A DNA stretch of 64,000 nt, taken from Thiothrix winogradskyi. Lineage in GTDB: Bacteria > Pseudomonadota > Gammaproteobacteria > Thiotrichales > Thiotrichaceae. Numbering within the stretch: position 1 is the first letter of the stretch; each line of letters opens with the position of its first letter. Below, in pieces: positions 1-11,283 of this stretch. The translations under genes and the position numbers were made by a program. The stretch lies in assembly GCF_021650935.1 (NCBI RefSeq), contig NZ_CP091244.1:2976001-3040000 (forward strand), read 5' to 3'. Below the pieces are notes generated by a model that saw only the letters and a list, made by a program, of their open reading frames with translations, was not told the DNA's origin and did no database searches.

Positions 1-1161
<1,161 letters not shown>

Positions 1162-1241
1162 CTACCACAACAGGGTTATTGGCATCCCGACCGCCTACCC
1201 CGATAATCTTGACATATTCCCTAGGATAATCGGTACAACCC

Positions 1242-2363
1242 TTGCAGCTTTCCAACGAAGACAACCTGCGGCTCAATGTCCTGCTTGCCCAACCGCTGCA
1301 AGCCGTGCGTATTAACGAGTCCACCATGACCGTCCACGCCCTCACCGAGCGCGGCGAAGCGAAAGTGCGCCTCAACCCCACCGCGCGGGATGAGCAATAC
1401 CTGCGCTGGGTACGCGAATTGCTCTCCATGAAAGTGACCGGCTCACCCGGCGGCTACCCGATTTTCCTGAAACGCTGGACGCGCATGAGTCACGCCCGCA
1501 ACAACCTCGACCAAATGCTGCTCCTTGGCGAACCCGAAGCCGTCGCCGCCGTGGTCTACACCCCCGGTCTAACCCACGACATCGCCAAACGCGCATGGTG
1601 GGCAAGCCCCAGCGCCACCAATGCCCGTTGCCTCCTAGAAAACCCCGAAGTTGTCGCGGGCGAACTCGGCAAAGAACTCACCGCCTACCTGCTCGAATTC
1701 CTGCCCTTCGAGGAAATCCAACTCGACGTAGTAGACACCGTGCGCCTCTGCCTGCAAGGTGAACTCATTACCCCCAGTGAGCGCAGCAAACTGTGGGAGC
1801 GCGCCAAACGCAAAAACCCATTCTACATCGGCTTCCTGCACGCTGACCCCACCTACATTCCCTTGCCCGCCAAGCCGCATCGTCACCACGCTGACCTCAT
1901 CGCACAACTGGCAACGCAACTCGACGCAAACAACCCCTACGCCCAAGCCTTCAGCCAAACGCTTGATAGCGCAGGGCAAAATTGGTTACGCGCCCTGCAA
2001 CTCGCACTCGAAAAGCCCGTCGATCAAGAAGTCGTCATCTCCTTATTCATCGCCATCGACAAACGTTTCCCGCTACCCTTGCCGGAATCGCGTGGAGTAC
2101 GCGACCTGAATACCGCCCTGCAACGCGCCGAACAATTTTGCCACACGGATGATGATTGCCCAGCCGACGTAAAAACCGTGCGTGACACCTTGAATCCCGA
2201 CACATTGCCCCTATTTAAGGCTATGTTAATACTCGCGCAAATGGGGGAAGATTCCCTCATTCCGTATTTTGGCGGCAACGATTCGGTCGGTTCAGTGATG
2301 CGCAAACGCCTCGAACCCTTGATCAAACCCTTGCTGGCGCAAACCACCCTTTTACTCAAATAG
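1242..2363 (+). CDS. dsrS: DsrS-like protein (sulfur oxidation-associated)
   Basis: A soluble 373-residue protein whose N-terminal part (EDNLRLNVLLAQ, then GSPGGYPIFLKRWTRM near residue 75) matches my memory of DsrS, the last gene of the dissimilatory sulfite reductase cluster in purple and other sulfur-oxidising gammaproteobacteria. Its biochemical role is not established. There is no signal peptide or membrane segment. No ATG gives the full N-terminus: the frame opens with TTG at 1242, and the first in-frame ATG (1326) would remove conserved residues. Two small unknown genes and cysG follow at 8-20 bp spacing, so a co-transcribed group linked to siroheme-dependent sulfur metabolism is likely. 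The family call rests on motif recall and needs a profile search. Confidence 0.7.
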   Translation: MQLSNEDNLRLNVLLAQPLQAVRINESTMTVHALTERGEAKVRLNPTARDEQYLRWVRELLSMKVTGSPGGYPIFLKRWTRMSHARNNLDQMLLLGEPEAVAAVVYTPGLTHDIAKRAWWASPSATNARCLLENPEVVAGELGKELTAYLLEFLPFEEIQLDVVDTVRLCLQGELITPSERSKLWERAKRKNPFYIGFLHADPTYIPLPAKPHRHHADLIAQLATQLDANNPYAQAFSQTLDSAGQNWLRALQLALEKPVDQEVVISLFIAIDKRFPLPLPESRGVRDLNTALQRAEQFCHTDDDCPADVKTVRDTLNPDTLPLFKAMLILAQMGEDSLIPYFGGNDSVGSVMRKRLEPLIKPLLAQTTLLLK

Positions 2364-2371
2364 GTACACCC

Positions 2372-2608
2372 ATGCCCTACTACGTGTTCAAAATCACCCA
2401 ACCCAACCCGATGATCAAAAATCTGGACATGCAGCAAGCCTGTGAAGTTTACAAAGACGCGCGAGAACTGGCGCGTGACTTACGAGCCAAGCAAGAACCC
2501 GGCGACAAAGCCATCGTCAAAATCGTCTTCGCCGCCAGCCAATTGGAAGCCGAAGAAAACCTGCACGAAACACGCGAAAAACCCATCCTGATGGAATGGG
2601 AAAAGTAA
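2372..2608 (+). CDS. Small unknown protein, 78 aa, dsrS-linked
   Basis: A small acidic protein beginning MPYYVFKIT, with predicted beta-alpha-alpha-beta character: a beta strand, a helical middle containing ELARDLRAKQ, a strand IVKIVF, and a charged helical tail ending in MEWEK. It has no cysteines, membrane segment or signal peptide, so it is probably cytoplasmic. It starts 8 bp after the dsrS-like gene and is followed 7 bp later by another small gene, so it is very likely in the same operon. I do not recognise a named family. The tight packing between a dsrS-like gene and siroheme synthase suggests an accessory role in sulfur metabolism, which is inference from context only. Confidence 0.7.
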   Translation: MPYYVFKITQPNPMIKNLDMQQACEVYKDARELARDLRAKQEPGDKAIVKIVFAASQLEAEENLHETREKPILMEWEK

Positions 2609-2615
2609 ACCGCGC

Positions 2616-3068
2616 ATGGATGAAGACCAATACCGCACGGTTTACCGCGAAGTTAACGCCAACCGCTGCGTATTCGAGAAGGCATTAAATAATCGCCGTT
2701 GCGATTGCAGCCGCCATGAGCGTTTCCTGCTGGCAACTCGCGAAGCCGTCGGCTGTAAATCAGAAGCCAGCCTCGCCAATTGCACGGTTTTTTTAGACAC
2801 CTTGCGTGAAAAATCCCGCTTTGCGCTGCGTGAAACCCTGATTGATGGCCCATTGCCACACAATAAGGAACTCAAAGTGCAAGCAGGCGGCACATTAGCC
2901 CTGCAACAGCACCTTTTTCCTGAGCAAATAGCGGCAAAAACCACGCAAGACATCTACGCATTGGTCAACATTGCGCTGTCAAAATACGCTAACATTGCCG
3001 ATTTCCCGTATGGCGAACTCGTTAGAGGTGTCGTCCACTACGAAAGCCGCCCCAAACGCGGCAAATAA
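2616..3068 (+). CDS. Small Cys-rich unknown protein, 150 aa
   Basis: A 150-residue soluble protein of unrecognised family. Its N-terminal third carries five cysteines at residues 18, 29, 31, 47 and 56 (C-x10-C-x-C-x15-C-x8-C), including CDCSRHER. The rest is cysteine-free and ends basic. The pattern is compatible with metal or iron-sulfur binding, or with redox or sulfur-carrier chemistry, none of which is shown. It sits 7 bp after the 78-residue gene and about 19 bp before cysG, so it is probably co-transcribed with them. No signal peptide is visible, which points to the cytoplasm. Confidence 0.7.
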   Translation: MDEDQYRTVYREVNANRCVFEKALNNRRCDCSRHERFLLATREAVGCKSEASLANCTVFLDTLREKSRFALRETLIDGPLPHNKELKVQAGGTLALQQHLFPEQIAAKTTQDIYALVNIALSKYANIADFPYGELVRGVVHYESRPKRGK

Positions 3069-3087
3069 CCCAGTTTTTAGGTGACAA

Positions 3088-4527
3088 ATGGATCGTTTTC
3101 CCGTTTTTCTCGACCTGCATAACCGTCAGTGCCTCGTGGTTGGCGGTGGCAAAGTAGCCGAACGTAAAGTCGATAGCCTGCTCAAAGCGGGAGCTGTCGT
3201 CACGTTGATTGCCCCCGACATCACCACGGAAATGGGCATTATCATTAGCGGGCAACGTGTCCAACACCATGCACGTCCGTTTGCGGATAGCGACATTGAC
3301 AGGCAATTCCTCGTGATCGCCGCGACCAATAACCCCAGCGTCAATGCGCACATTGCGAGCCTTGCCGATGCGCGGAATATTCCGGTGAATGTGGTCGATG
3401 ATGCTTCGGTTGGCAATTTCATTATTCCCTCCGTCGTGGATCGTTCCCCCGTCATGATTGCCGTATCAACAGGCGGCGCGTCCCCCGTATTAGCGCGGCA
3501 ATTGCGCATGAAGCTGGAAACCATGATTCCCCCGCAATGCGGCGAACTGGCGGGTATCACCGAAGAATACCGCGACATTGTAAAAAAACACCTACCCGAA
3601 GCACAGCGTAAAACCTTCTGGGAACAAGCCCTGAAAGGCCCCTTTGCCGAACTGGTGTACGCAGGTCACGTCGAGGATGCCCGCCGTTTGCTGGATGAAA
3701 TGCTGGCAAGCTACCCCAACGGTCAAACGATGGGCGAAGTGTATTTGGTCGGTGCAGGCCCCGGCGACCCGGATTTGCTGACCTTCAAAGCCTTACGCCT
3801 AATGCAGCAAGCCGACGTGATGGTGTACGACCGCCTCGTCTCCAAGTCGATTCTGGACATGGCAAACCAACGCGCCGAACGCATTTACGTTGGCAAAGAA
3901 AAAGCCAGCCACGCCGTGCCGCAAGACCAAATCAACGACTTGCTGGTGAAACTCGCCAAGCAAGGCAAGCGCGTGTTGCGTCTGAAAGGCGGCGACCCGT
4001 TCATCTTCGGGCGCGGTGGCGAAGAAATCGAAACGTTGGCGGAAAACGGTGTACCGTTCCAAGTCGTTCCCGGCATTACCGCCGCCTCCGGCTGTTCGTC
4101 TTACGCGGGGATTCCGCTGACCCACCGCGATTATGCGCAATCCTGCACCTTTGCTACCGGGCATCTGAAAGACGGCAGCATCGACCTGAACTGGGCGCAA
4201 TTGTCACAACCCAATCAAACCGTGGTGTTCTACATGGGCTTGACCGGCATCGAAGTGATCAGCCAGCAATTGCAAGCCTTCGGGCGTTCCGGCGACACCC
4301 CGGCGGCACTGGTCGAGCAAGGCACAACCCGCAACCAGCGCGTCCACATCGGCACGATTGCCACCTTACCGCAATTGGTGAAAGACAGCGGGGTTCGCGC
4401 CCCCACCCTCACTATTGTCGGCGAAGTGGTTAATTTGCATAGCAAATTGCACTGGTACGAACCGCAACGCCACGTTATTGCCAGCGAATTCAGCCTCGAC
4501 CACCCTGTTGCTCCCGTGGAGGTATAA
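3088..4527 (+). CDS. cysG: Siroheme synthase (multifunctional)
   Basis: This trifunctional enzyme makes siroheme from uroporphyrinogen III: methylation at C2 and C7, NAD-dependent oxidation of precorrin-2, and ferrochelation. The N-terminal half (residues about 1-210) is the dehydrogenase/ferrochelatase with the VVGGGKVAERK nucleotide loop, VVDDASVGNFIIP and STGGASPVLARQLR. The C-terminal half (from about residue 215) is the SAM-dependent methyltransferase with YLVGAGPGDPDLLT, LKGGDPFIFGRGGEE and VPGITAASG. At 479 residues it is full length. Siroheme is the cofactor of sulfite reductases, including DsrAB, which fits the dsrS-like gene upstream. The next gene starts 3 bp after the stop. Confidence 0.97.
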   Translation: MDRFPVFLDLHNRQCLVVGGGKVAERKVDSLLKAGAVVTLIAPDITTEMGIIISGQRVQHHARPFADSDIDRQFLVIAATNNPSVNAHIASLADARNIPVNVVDDASVGNFIIPSVVDRSPVMIAVSTGGASPVLARQLRMKLETMIPPQCGELAGITEEYRDIVKKHLPEAQRKTFWEQALKGPFAELVYAGHVEDARRLLDEMLASYPNGQTMGEVYLVGAGPGDPDLLTFKALRLMQQADVMVYDRLVSKSILDMANQRAERIYVGKEKASHAVPQDQINDLLVKLAKQGKRVLRLKGGDPFIFGRGGEEIETLAENGVPFQVVPGITAASGCSSYAGIPLTHRDYAQSCTFATGHLKDGSIDLNWAQLSQPNQTVVFYMGLTGIEVISQQLQAFGRSGDTPAALVEQGTTRNQRVHIGTIATLPQLVKDSGVRAPTLTIVGEVVNLHSKLHWYEPQRHVIASEFSLDHPVAPVEV

Positions 4528-4530
4528 GCC

Positions 4531-4949
4531 ATGTCCGAAACCCGTATCAACGTTGAAACCTTCAAGCAAAATCTCAATGCCACTGGGCAAGATTTCAAAC
4601 ACAATATGAGTTCCGAAGGCAGTTGCTCCGAAAACGAACCCTACGCCATGCAAGTCATCGACGACAGCATGGAGCCGGAATTCGCCAAAGGTTGCGTGAT
4701 TGTGATCGACCCGACCGGCATTGTGCGCGATGGCGCGTATGTATTCGCCATCGACGACAAAGACGAATACATTTTCCGCCAATTGCGCATTGTCGAAGGC
4801 AAATACATCCTTGTTGCCCTCAATGACGACTACGAAGCCATCGAAATCAGCGGCATGAAGCGCATCGAAGGCGTGATTACCCAACGTTCGGCGGGCAGTT
4901 ACCGACCACCCAATGGCAAACGCCGCACTTACCACAAGTGGTACGACAA

Positions 4950-4953
<4 letters not shown>
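4531..4953 (+). CDS. S24/LexA-fold peptidase-like protein
   Basis: A 140-residue protein with the LexA/S24 C-terminal fold. The serine motif is in DDSMEPEF, followed by the beta-rich core (GCVIVIDPTGIVRDGAYVFAI) typical of S24 peptidases. Where LexA and UmuD have V-K-R-L with the catalytic lysine, this protein reads FRQL, so arginine appears to occupy the lysine position. There is no N-terminal DNA-binding domain. It starts 3 bp after cysG, and its stop overlaps the next start as ATGA, which indicates translational coupling. It may be a non-proteolytic relative; its function is unknown. Confidence 0.75.
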
Positions 4954-6441
<1,488 letters not shown>

Positions 6442-6442
6442 A

Positions 6443-6468
6443 GATGTGCCGGGCTAACACCCGACATC
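6443..6468. terminator. Possible hairpin terminator between dapE and the AT-hook gene
   Basis: An imperfect hairpin lies just after the dapE stop: GATGT-gc-CGGG pairs with CCCGACATC around a six-base loop. It sits between convergent genes. The T-run is poor on the plus strand, and only a short CTTT follows on the minus strand, so it may be a weak bidirectional terminator. Confidence 0.35.
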
Positions 6469-6496
6469 ATCTTATCCAGCGTGTTTTACACTGAAC

Positions 6497-6961
6497 TTAT
6501 TTGAAGGTTTTGCGCGGTCGCCCACGTTTCCGTTGGGTGATCTGCCCTTCTTCCAGTTCAGCATTTGCCCAATCGGTTAAGCTCTTATGGATATGCTCAG
6601 CCACCACCTGTAAGCGATCTTCCAACGCTGCCCTGAAAAAGGCTTCCCGTTGCTCACTAGCACGGAGAGCTTCACGTAGCTCCCGAACTTCTTCTTTGTA
6701 GTTAGCGTCAAGCTCTTCAAGCTGATTACGCAACTGATTGATCTTGTGTGTCAATTCTTCCCGAATTTTGCGCTTCTCATCCGCTGCCTGTGTTCTCACA
6801 TCAGCAAGCGTACTGGAAGTTGCACCTTTGGGGCGTCCTCTGCCACGTTTATTCATCGCATCGTCTGTCTGCATGGATGTATGACCTGTTTCATTGTCTT
6901 GGCTGTTGCTTTGTAAAGTCGTCATGCCGGGCATTCCGCTCATATAATCCGCAGTTCTCAC
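6497..6961 (-). CDS. AT-hook coiled-coil protein, 154 aa
   Basis: Unrecognised as a named family, but strongly patterned. After a low-complexity N-terminus comes KRGRGRPKG (about residues 38-46), a classic AT-hook core. A heptad-like charged helix (about 55-130, including HKINQLRNQLEELDANYKEE) follows, and the C-terminus carries a second AT-hook, KRGRPRK (about 144-150). This suggests a dimeric minor-groove DNA-binding or bridging protein. The frame opens with GTG at 6961 preceded by GAGGGA; ATGs at 6943 and 6856 are alternatives that keep both hooks. It lies convergent to dapE and next to an AT-rich spacer. Confidence 0.75.
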   Translation of the reverse strand: MRTADYMSGMPGMTTLQSNSQDNETGHTSMQTDDAMNKRGRGRPKGATSSTLADVRTQAADEKRKIREELTHKINQLRNQLEELDANYKEEVRELREALRASEQREAFFRAALEDRLQVVAEHIHKSLTDWANAELEEGQITQRKRGRPRKTFK

Positions 6962-7286
6962 TTTTTTCCCTCACAAGAACGCATTAAAAGGGTTTTTTGA
7001 TTCTGACCTTTAGAGTCACCATTATCTGAATAAATATTCTACATTTCAAGATGATATTTGAAATTTATTCAAAAATAAATAATTTTATGGTTCAAAACAA
7101 AATTGTGACACCATGTGCAACACAAGTTGCTGTTGCTTTCATAAATTGACTTGTCGCAAGTTTGGCTAGGTTACACTTTTTTTTGTTACGGTTTCAATTA
7201 AAAAGCAGCAATGTGCAAGATATTTCTCATTGAGTCTCTGCCCAGAGTGTGCGATGTTAGGGCGCTTTAAATGCTGCATGGAAAGC
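6962..7286. other. AT-rich intergenic spacer upstream of lptD
   Basis: No gene is supported here. The spacer lies between divergent genes and so should hold both promoters. It is conspicuously AT-rich. It contains a hairpin (7028-7070) and a T-run near 7178-7185. A TTGACT at 7146-7151 lies 18 bp from GTTACA, a weak candidate promoter for lptD. Confidence 0.5.
7028..7070. repeat. AT-rich inverted repeat
   Basis: Outer arms GAATAAAT (7028-7035) and ATTTATTC (7063-7070) are perfect complements. An inner pair ATTTCAA (7043-7049) and TTGAAAT (7058-7064) overlaps the outer arm. It could be an operator or cruciform in the promoter spacer. No known regulator site is recognised. Confidence 0.4.
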
Positions 7287-9470
7287 ATGAGAACCAGATT
7301 ACAACAGCATTTCTTGTTGAGCACCCTGTTAACAGTGGCGTGCAGCCCCGCCGTGGCACTAGCGCAAACTGGGTGGATGGCGTGTCCTGTGCCCGCTACC
7401 GACAAGACAAGCGGGGTTCAGCGCCCCGGCAACCTCTCCCCACAAGCCGTTTACATTGAAGCTGATACTGCCTTATTTCGTAGCCAAGGCATTTCAACCA
7501 TGAGCGGCAACGTGTATATTTCCCAAGAAAACAATAAATTGGCAGCAGACCGAGCCAGCTATGAACAACCGGCAGGTATTGTTACTGCCTCCGGTGGCGT
7601 CAGTTTTAGCAGTAATGACATGCAAGTGCGCAGCCGTGAACTTCGCTATAACCTTCCGCAAAATACCGGCGAAATGCTGGAAGCGGAATACGATCTGTCA
7701 CAAGCCAATGGCCAAGGTTTCAGCAAGCGTGTCATCCAAGAATCCCCGGATTTAACCCGTCTGGAAGATTCCACCTACACGACCTGTCCTGTGGATAAAC
7801 CAGACTGGAGCTTGAATGCCAGCACCATCTATCTGGATCATCACAACCAACGCGGCAGCGCCCGCAATGCCACCCTGAAAATACGCAATGTCCCCATCGG
7901 GTATTTGCCGTATTTTTCGTTTCCACTCACCGATGCGCGTAAATCTGGCTTGCTGTGGCCGACCATGAGCACGAGTGAACGCTTTGGCTTACAGCTTAGT
8001 GTGCCCTACTATTGGAACCTTGCGCCTAACTACGACCTGACTTTAACCCCGTCCTTACTGACCAATCGCGGCTTGCAACTAGGCACGGAATTCCGTTACC
8101 TGACAGAAAAACACCGGGGAGAAGCCTCTTATGTGTTGCTTCCCAATGATAGTGAGAGTGACAGGGATAATCGCTATTACTTCAATGTAAAAAATGACAC
8201 CCACTTCGGCTCAAAATCCAGCCTGCAATTAAAAGCCGAGGGGGTATCAGATGATCAATATTTCGTGGATCTGGGCAACTCCCTCGAAGCAACCAGCGTG
8301 GTGAACTTGGAACGGCGTTTGGAATACCGGACAAGTGGTCAATATTGGTCATTTTCAACCCTGTTACAGGACTATCAAGTACTGGATGGCGGTATCGCCC
8401 CCCACGCCCGCTCACCGCAATTACTGGTGCGCTACGATCCGCCACAAACCTACAATGGCTTGAATCTTGATGCGGAAACCGAATACACCAACTTTACCGG
8501 CAGCACCACGGAAACCAACGGCACGCGCTTGGATTTCACCACCCGTGCCAGCAAGCGCTTTAGCAACGAAGCGGCTTATGTCAAACCCTCACTGACACTG
8601 CGTCACACGCAATACCAGCTTGATGACGCTGACAATACGCAAATTGACCGCACGGTTCCCAGTGCCAGCGTCGATGCAGGCTTGTTTTTTGAGCGCAACA
8701 TCAAGCAAGGGCGTTATATCCAAACCTTAGAGCCGCGTTTGTTCTACACCTACACGCCTTATCGTGACCAAAGCAACATCCCGGTATTTGACTCTTCAGC
8801 GCGTAGTTTGAATTACAACCAATTATTTGCTGAAAACCGCTTCACCGGCAAAGACCGGATCGAGGATGCCAATCATCTCACCGCTTCGGTATCGACCCGC
8901 GTTCAATCACCCGAAGACGGGCGTGAATTATTCCGTGCCAGCATTGGGCAGGTATATCACTTTGATGAACGCAAAGTGACCCTCCCCGATGAAGCTCCCT
9001 TGCAAGGCGACCGTTCCGAACTCATTCTGGAAGCAGCCGGGGAAATCAACCCCCGAACCCGCCTAAGCACCACCGCTTACTGGGATAGCAAAGAAAATTC
9101 GGTTAACGCAGGGGAAGTGCGGGTAAACTACAAAGACGATAAAAAACGGATTCTCAACGTCGGTTATGCACAACGCAAAGACAACTTTGAGTCGGCGAAC
9201 CTGTCGCTTTACGTACCGGTTAACGAGCATTGGAAAGCCGTCGGCGCATGGGAACGTGATTTACAAAATGACCGTAACCTCGAAACCGTTATCGGTGCCG
9301 AGTACGAAAGTTGCTGCTGGAAAACCCGCGTCGCCAGCCGCAATTACTTACTTCCCGACAATAACACGCGCGAAAACGCGGTGTTTGTTGAGTTTGAGCT
9401 AAAAGGACTGGGCAACTTTGGCAGTGGCACTCGTGACCTGCTGCAAAACCGTGTGTATGGATATGAATAA
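7287..9470 (+). CDS. lptD: LPS-assembly protein LptD
   Basis: The outer-membrane beta-barrel that, with LptE, inserts lipopolysaccharide into the outer leaflet. A signal peptide (MRTRLQQHFLLS to about AVALA) is followed by the OstA/LptA-like jellyroll (ADTALFRSQGISTMSGNVYI) and a long barrel. The four cysteines expected for the disulfide rearrangement are visible: one in GWMACPVPA, one in YTTCPVDKPDW, and the adjacent pair in ESCCWKTR. About 727 residues, normal length. The start is uncertain: ATGs at 7254, 7278 and 7287 are in frame, and I chose the one that puts the signal peptide at the N-terminus. surA and pdxA follow, the conserved gammaproteobacterial order. Confidence 0.95.
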   Translation: MRTRLQQHFLLSTLLTVACSPAVALAQTGWMACPVPATDKTSGVQRPGNLSPQAVYIEADTALFRSQGISTMSGNVYISQENNKLAADRASYEQPAGIVTASGGVSFSSNDMQVRSRELRYNLPQNTGEMLEAEYDLSQANGQGFSKRVIQESPDLTRLEDSTYTTCPVDKPDWSLNASTIYLDHHNQRGSARNATLKIRNVPIGYLPYFSFPLTDARKSGLLWPTMSTSERFGLQLSVPYYWNLAPNYDLTLTPSLLTNRGLQLGTEFRYLTEKHRGEASYVLLPNDSESDRDNRYYFNVKNDTHFGSKSSLQLKAEGVSDDQYFVDLGNSLEATSVVNLERRLEYRTSGQYWSFSTLLQDYQVLDGGIAPHARSPQLLVRYDPPQTYNGLNLDAETEYTNFTGSTTETNGTRLDFTTRASKRFSNEAAYVKPSLTLRHTQYQLDDADNTQIDRTVPSASVDAGLFFERNIKQGRYIQTLEPRLFYTYTPYRDQSNIPVFDSSARSLNYNQLFAENRFTGKDRIEDANHLTASVSTRVQSPEDGRELFRASIGQVYHFDERKVTLPDEAPLQGDRSELILEAAGEINPRTRLSTTAYWDSKENSVNAGEVRVNYKDDKKRILNVGYAQRKDNFESANLSLYVPVNEHWKAVGAWERDLQNDRNLETVIGAEYESCCWKTRVASRNYLLPDNNTRENAVFVEFELKGLGNFGSGTRDLLQNRVYGYE

Positions 9471-10062
9471 AGTAACACTCCCCCCCTTACTCAGCGCTGC
9501 GGTCTTAGCGGTGCTACTGACTGTGCAGCCCGTACAGGCTGACACCAATGCCACGCCATTGGATCAAATTGCTGCCGTGGTCAACAGTGATGTGGTGATG
9601 ATGAGCGAAGCACAGCAACGCGCCCAACTGTTGCGTTCTGCCAGCCCTGCGGCAGCACAACTTGCAGCCCCCGCCCTGCTAAAACAAGCCGTGGACAACT
9701 TGATTCTGGAAAAACTGCAACTCCAACAGGCAGAAGAACTCGGTATCCAGATTGATGATGTCACCCTGAACAAAACGATTGCGATGATTGCTCAGCGCAA
9801 TAAACTGAGCCTGCCCGCGTTCCAGCAAGCCTTGCAGCAGGAAGGTATTGATTACGCTGACTTCCGCGAACAAACCCGGCGCAAACTCATGGCGGATGCC
9901 TTACGCAAGCGTGAAGTCCAACGGCGGGTACAAGCCAGCACCGCTGAAGCAACTGAAGCACAAGCAGAGGAGCAGTTTCAGGCATGGTTACAAGAATTAC
10001 GCAATGACGCTTACGTGGAATACCGTATTCCGGTAGAACGTAGCGGTCTGACACTGCAATAA
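9463..10062 (+). CDS. surA: SurA-like periplasmic chaperone lacking PPIase domains
   Basis: A periplasmic chaperone of the SurA family for outer-membrane proteins. After a signal peptide ([10 protein letters not shown] to VQA) it has the SurA N-terminal core: [34 protein letters not shown], then [18 protein letters not shown]. It continues directly into a C-terminal helix ([18 protein letters not shown]) resembling the SurA tail. Both parvulin domains of the usual 430-residue protein are absent, leaving about 199 residues. The ATG at 9463 (or 9457) overlaps the lptD end by a few bases, so translational coupling is likely. Frame and tail look intact, so this is a compact variant rather than a truncation. 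Confidence 0.88.
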   Translation: MNKVTLPPLLSAAVLAVLLTVQPVQADTNATPLDQIAAVVNSDVVMMSEAQQRAQLLRSASPAAAQLAAPALLKQAVDNLILEKLQLQQAEELGIQIDDVTLNKTIAMIAQRNKLSLPAFQQALQQEGIDYADFREQTRRKLMADALRKREVQRRVQASTAEATEAQAEEQFQAWLQELRNDAYVEYRIPVERSGLTLQ

Positions 10063-10075
10063 GCGACTCAACACA

Positions 10076-11071
10076 ATGACAACAAACAAGCTACGTATCG
10101 CGATTACGGCAGGCGAACCTGCCGGTATTGGCCCTGACATTATCCTGACACTATTGCAGCAACAGCAATGGGCAGCAGACTTGGTGGTAATTGCAGACCC
10201 TGCCGTATTGCACGCACGTGCCCAACAATTGGGAATTAACCTGCGCTTACGCCCCTACACCGCTGATGCAGAACAGCGCCCGTGCGTGGCTGGAGAATGT
10301 TTCATTTTACCGATTGCATGTGCTGCGCCGGTTACAACGGGGGTTCTCAACCCTGCGAATGCTGACTACGTGTTGCAAACCTTGCGGCGTGCTGTGACAG
10401 GCTGCCTGAGTGGTGAGTTTGCGGCGATGGTGACAGCGCCGTTACACAAGGGGGTGATTAATGATGCAGGCATTCCGTTTACCGGGCATACCGAATTTCT
10501 GGCAGAACTGACTGGCGCATCCTTGCCGGTGATGATGCTCACAGCGGGTACGCTGCGGGTAGCGCTCGCCACCACCCATGTCCCCTTACACCGGGTCAGT
10601 GGTTTGATTACGCAGCCATTGTTGGAAGAGGTGCTGACCATCTTGCATCACGACTTGCAAACCCAGTTTGGCATTGCTGAACCACATATTCTGGTGTGCG
10701 GCTTAAACCCTCATGCGGGCGAAGGCGGGCATTTAGGGATGGAAGAAATTGACGTGATCACGCCGGTTATCCAACGCTTATGCCAACAGGGAATGCGACT
10801 GACTGGGCCATTACCGGCAGATACCTTGTTCACCCCTCGCCATTTACACGGTGCGGATGCGGTGCTGGCAATGTATCACGATCAGGGTTTACCGGTGCTC
10901 AAGTACGCCGGTTTCGGTAAAGCCATCAACATTACGCTGGGTTTACCGATTATTCGTACTTCCGTTGATCATGGCACGGCCTTGGATTTAGCCGGAACAG
11001 GCAAAGCTGAAACCGGCAGTTTGCGTGAAGCCATTGCGCTTGCAGTACAGTTGAGCATGAACCGCGCATAA
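10076..11071 (+). CDS. pdxA: 4-hydroxythreonine-4-phosphate dehydrogenase
   Basis: PdxA oxidises 4-phosphohydroxy-L-threonine in the DXP-dependent pyridoxal phosphate pathway. The 331-residue protein shows [14 protein letters not shown] at the N-terminus and the metal-binding histidines in [25 protein letters not shown] and [12 protein letters not shown], followed by [12 protein letters not shown]. The start at 10076 comes 13 bp after surA. The lptD-surA-pdxA order is conserved, but the usual next gene rsmA is missing here; a convergent holA follows instead. Confidence 0.97.
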   Translation: MTTNKLRIAITAGEPAGIGPDIILTLLQQQQWAADLVVIADPAVLHARAQQLGINLRLRPYTADAEQRPCVAGECFILPIACAAPVTTGVLNPANADYVLQTLRRAVTGCLSGEFAAMVTAPLHKGVINDAGIPFTGHTEFLAELTGASLPVMMLTAGTLRVALATTHVPLHRVSGLITQPLLEEVLTILHHDLQTQFGIAEPHILVCGLNPHAGEGGHLGMEEIDVITPVIQRLCQQGMRLTGPLPADTLFTPRHLHGADAVLAMYHDQGLPVLKYAGFGKAINITLGLPIIRTSVDHGTALDLAGTGKAETGSLREAIALAVQLSMNRA

Positions 11072-11075
11072 AAAA

Positions 11076-11095
11076 GGGCATCCCGAAGGATGCCC
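11076..11095 (-). terminator. Rho-independent terminator, minus-strand orientation
   Basis: A perfect 8-bp stem GGGCATCC/GGATGCCC with a CGAA loop. The A-run at 11070-11075 becomes a T-run only when read on the minus strand. It therefore best terminates transcription running leftward, from holA about 190 bp away, although it also sits just after pdxA and could block both directions. Confidence 0.65.
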
Positions 11096-11283
11096 AACCG
11101 CTAGGAGGATACAACCACCACCTGATGGAAATGAAGTGTTGCTTATATCATTCTGGCAAGATGAGCTGTTAGTCACCATTGAATAGACATTGGTTCACAA
11201 TAATATTCATATATAATAATAATTAGAATATAACAAAATACTAATACATCTAAAACAACAAAGCAAGTTTCTTGTCAAGAGCT

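Noticed and set aside
1209..1237. TTGACA upstream of the dsrS-like gene as a promoter
   Set aside because: A good -35 is present, but no acceptable -10 lies 16-18 bp away; GATAAT is only 10 bp downstream. Not supported as a promoter.
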